This document shows, piece by piece, positions 62,147 to 64,000 of a stretch of DNA of 64,000 nt. The notes below the pieces were generated by a model. That model was not told the origin of the DNA. It made no database searches and was given only the letters and a program-made list of their open reading frames with translations. The stretch is from Kribbella catacumbae DSM 19601 (GTDB taxonomy: Bacteria > Actinomycetota > Actinomycetes > Propionibacteriales > Kribbellaceae). The position numbers and the translations under genes are program-made. The stretch spans positions 62,001-126,000 of the forward strand of contig NZ_AQUZ01000006.1 in NCBI RefSeq assembly GCF_000372465.1, read 5' to 3'. The stretch's first letter is position 1, and each line of letters opens with the position of its first letter.

Positions 62147-63061
62147 GTGACGCACTATTCCCCCCGTGAGCTCGCCGCTCAGCTCAAGACCGGACTGCTC
62201 TCCTTTCCGGTCACGCCGTTCGACAGTGGCCTCGCGTTCGACGAGGCCCGCTACCGCGAACACCTGTCCTGGCTGAGCCAGTACGAGGTCGCCGGGCTCT
62301 TCGCGGCCGGCGGTACCGGCGAGGGCTTCTCGCTGACACCGGCCGAGATCGACACCGTGGTCAGTACTGCGGTCTCCGAGATCGGCGGCACGGTTCCGGT
62401 ACTGGCGCCGGCCACTGGCGGAACCGCACTGGCCATCGCCCAGGCTCAGGCTGCCGAGGCCGCCGGAGCCGACGGCCTGCTGCTGCTTCCGCCGTACCTC
62501 ACCGAGGCCGGGCAGGCCGGACTCGTTGAGCACGTCTCGGCCGTCTGCCGCAGCACCTCGCTCGGGGTGACCGTCTACAGCCGTGCCAACGCGATCCTGG
62601 ACGACACCTCCGTCGCGGTGCTTGCCGACCGCAACGAGAATCTGGTGTGTCTCAAGGACGGCGTGGGCAACATCGAGATGATGACCCGCATCTATGCCCG
62701 CGTCGGCGACCGCCTGACCTACATCGGCGGGCTGCCGACCGCTGAGACCTTCGCGCTGCCGCTGCTGCAACTGGGCGTCAGCACGTACTCGTCGGCGATC
62801 TTCAACTTCGTACCCGAGTTCGCGCTCGGCTTCTACGCCGACGTCCGGGCCCAGGACCGCGATGGCGTCTACCGCAAGCTCCGGGAGTTCGTGCTGCCCT
62901 ATCTTGATATCAGGGACCGGACGAAGGGCTACGCGGTGTCGATCGTGAAGGCTGGGCTGACCGCGATCGGCCGGTCGGCGGGACCGGTCAGGCCCCCGCT
63001 GCAGGACCTGACCGACGACGAACTGGCCCAGCTGACCGACCTGATCGGCAAACTCGGGTGA
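62147..63061 (+). CDS. kdgD: 5-dehydro-4-deoxyglucarate dehydratase
   Basis: 304 aa DHDPS/NAL-family aldolase-type enzyme. The Schiff-base Lys is Lys170 ([10 protein letters not shown]), Tyr144 in VTVYSRANA, and the GTGEG loop is in [13 protein letters not shown]. It dehydrates and decarboxylates 5-keto-4-deoxyglucarate to 2-oxoglutarate semialdehyde, the step after glucarate/galactarate dehydratase. GTG start; the stop overlaps the next gene. Confidence 0.93.
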   Translation: MTHYSPRELAAQLKTGLLSFPVTPFDSGLAFDEARYREHLSWLSQYEVAGLFAAGGTGEGFSLTPAEIDTVVSTAVSEIGGTVPVLAPATGGTALAIAQAQAAEAAGADGLLLLPPYLTEAGQAGLVEHVSAVCRSTSLGVTVYSRANAILDDTSVAVLADRNENLVCLKDGVGNIEMMTRIYARVGDRLTYIGGLPTAETFALPLLQLGVSTYSSAIFNFVPEFALGFYADVRAQDRDGVYRKLREFVLPYLDIRDRTKGYAVSIVKAGLTAIGRSAGPVRPPLQDLTDDELAQLTDLIGKLG

Positions 63062-64000
63062 CCCCGACCATCAGCTCGGTCGAGGTCGTCCCGGTCGCCG
63101 GGTACGACAGCATGCTGCTCAACCTGAGCGGCGCGCACGGACCGTTCTTCACCAGGAATGTCGTCATCCTCACCGACAGCGAGGGCAACGTCGGTCTGGG
63201 CGAGGTTCCCGGTGGCGGCAAGATCGCTTCGACAGTGGCTGAAGCCGCGGAACTCCTGGTGGGCAAGGAGATTGCCCGCTACCGACAGCTGCTCCGGGAG
63301 GTCAGTACGACCTTCGCCGGCCGCGATTCCGGTGGCCGGGGCGCTCAGACGTTCGACCTTCGCACGACCGTGCACGCCGTCACCGGGCTGGAGTCGGCCT
63401 TGCTCGACTTGATGGGCAAGCACCTCGGAGTACCGGTTGCTGAGCTGCTCGGCGACGGGCAGCAGCGCGAGACCGTACCGGTGCTCGGCTATCTCTTCTA
63501 CGTCGGCGATCCCGGCAGTACGGACCTGCCTTACCGAACTGATGACGGCGGCAACGATCGGTGGTCACGTTTGCGTCGTCAGGAGGCGCTGACGCCGGAT
63601 GCCGTGGTGGCGCTGGCCGAGGCGGCGCAGGATCGCTATGGCTTCACCGATTTCAAGCTCAAGGGTGGCGTTCTCGCCGGTCCGGAAGAGTTCGCCGCGA
63701 TCACCGCGCTGGCCCGGCGATTCCCGACAGCCCGGATCACGATCGACCCGAACGGCGCCTGGCCGGTGCGGGAGGCGATCGAGTTGTGCTCCGGTCTGGG
63801 CGACGTACTCGCGTACGCCGAGGATCCGTGCGGGCCGGAGCCGGGACTGTCCGGCCGCGAGACGATGGCCGAGTTCAAGCGCGCCACCGGGTTGCGTACC
63901 GCGACCAATATGATCGCCACGGACTGGCGCGAACTGAGCCATGCGCTGCGCGCGAACGCGGTGGACATCCCGCTGGCGGACCCGCACTTCTGGACGATGA
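63058..64000 (+). CDS. gudD: Glucarate dehydratase (3' truncated by the window)
   Basis: Open from GTG 63058 (4-bp GTGA overlap with kdgD) to the window end, 314 codons visible. GudD pattern: [18 protein letters not shown] near the start, GEVPGGGKI, Lys-x-Lys in [20 protein letters not shown], and [12 protein letters not shown] at the end. Converts D-glucarate to 5-keto-4-deoxyglucarate, directly feeding KdgD. The catalytic His-Asp part lies beyond the window. Second enzyme of this family here, on the opposite strand from the first. Confidence 0.93.
   Translation, partial: MTPTISSVEVVPVAGYDSMLLNLSGAHGPFFTRNVVILTDSEGNVGLGEVPGGGKIASTVAEAAELLVGKEIARYRQLLREVSTTFAGRDSGGRGAQTFDLRTTVHAVTGLESALLDLMGKHLGVPVAELLGDGQQRETVPVLGYLFYVGDPGSTDLPYRTDDGGNDRWSRLRRQEALTPDAVVALAEAAQDRYGFTDFKLKGGVLAGPEEFAAITALARRFPTARITIDPNGAWPVREAIELCSGLGDVLAYAEDPCGPEPGLSGRETMAEFKRATGLRTATNMIATDWRELSHALRANAVDIPLADPHFWTM

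Overview
This is a high-GC, gene-dense actinobacterial chromosome segment. GTG and TTG starts, GTGA/ATGA start-stop overlaps, Tat and lipoprotein signals, NucS mismatch endonuclease, a mycothiol-dependent-type enzyme, MEDS and DivIVA-like proteins all fit. The mix of secreted hydrolases, sugar ABC transporters and CoA-mutase genes suggests Kribbella or a close relative (Propionibacteriales); the genus is an inference. I saw no rRNA, tRNA, CRISPR array, insertion sequence or prophage.

Layout. 1-4.0 kb: end of a citrate synthase gene carrying an HTH, a secreted glycosidase-like protein with an RpiR regulator, and a YciI protein. 4.0-10.3 kb: CnoX/YbbN-type protein, an RCK-2TM-RCK ion-channel protein, an isobutyryl-CoA-mutase-type large subunit (icmA) with a MarR regulator, a mycothiol-type DinB protein and a VOC protein. 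10.3-13.1 kb: a PIN/excisionase-like toxin-antitoxin pair and an orphan AbiEi-type protein, bracketed by two inverted copies of a 65-bp repeat. 13.1-19.7 kb: PH-domain protein, a 52-aa membrane peptide, then acyl-CoA metabolism (meaB, thiolase, methylmalonyl-CoA epimerase, a MEDS/HATPase regulator, ccr). 19.9-26 kb: DivIVA-like coiled-coil protein coupled to an AI-2E transporter, an S8 protease, and a diiron ferritin-like protein behind an iron-box-like site. 26.7-32.7 kb: a six-gene operon (DUF1343/NamZ-like with an apparent frameshift, GNAT, sugar ABC transporter, PIG-L deacetylase) that looks like peptidoglycan amino-sugar salvage. 32.7-38.5 kb: hydrolase, Zn-ribbon protein, M28 peptidase, desaturase and a two-component system. 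39-44 kb: an orphan AbiEi-like/PD-(D/E)XK protein between two near-identical 100-bp palindromes, an amino-acid ABC transporter coupled to an AraC regulator, and a PhyH oxygenase. 44.6-54.5 kb: tandem 3-hydroxyacyl-CoA dehydrogenase, a NUDIX/methyltransferase/TfoX operon, NucS, M4 protease, glmS and a phytase-like secreted protein. 54.6-64 kb: aldaric-acid (glucarate/galactarate) catabolism with a tripartite tricarboxylate transporter and GntR and LysR regulators.

How parts work together. The thiolase, hydroxyacyl-CoA dehydrogenase, Ccr, epimerase, MeaB and the IcmA-type mutase all belong to C4/C5 acyl-CoA interconversion (ethylmalonyl-CoA and butyryl/isobutyryl-CoA chemistry). At the right end, TctABC imports an organic acid, three enolase-superfamily dehydratases make 5-keto-4-deoxyglucarate, and KdgD converts it to 2-oxoglutarate semialdehyde.

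The most unusual structure is a set of long-stem, variable-loop palindromes of about 95-165 bp just downstream of stop codons. At least four stem families are present: three copies of P1 (GTCCCGACCGACAGGACATA stem), three of P2 (GGACCGCC stem), and one each of P3 and P4. The stems are conserved within a family while the loops can differ completely. They look like a population of small non-coding elements that have settled at gene ends and may serve as terminators.
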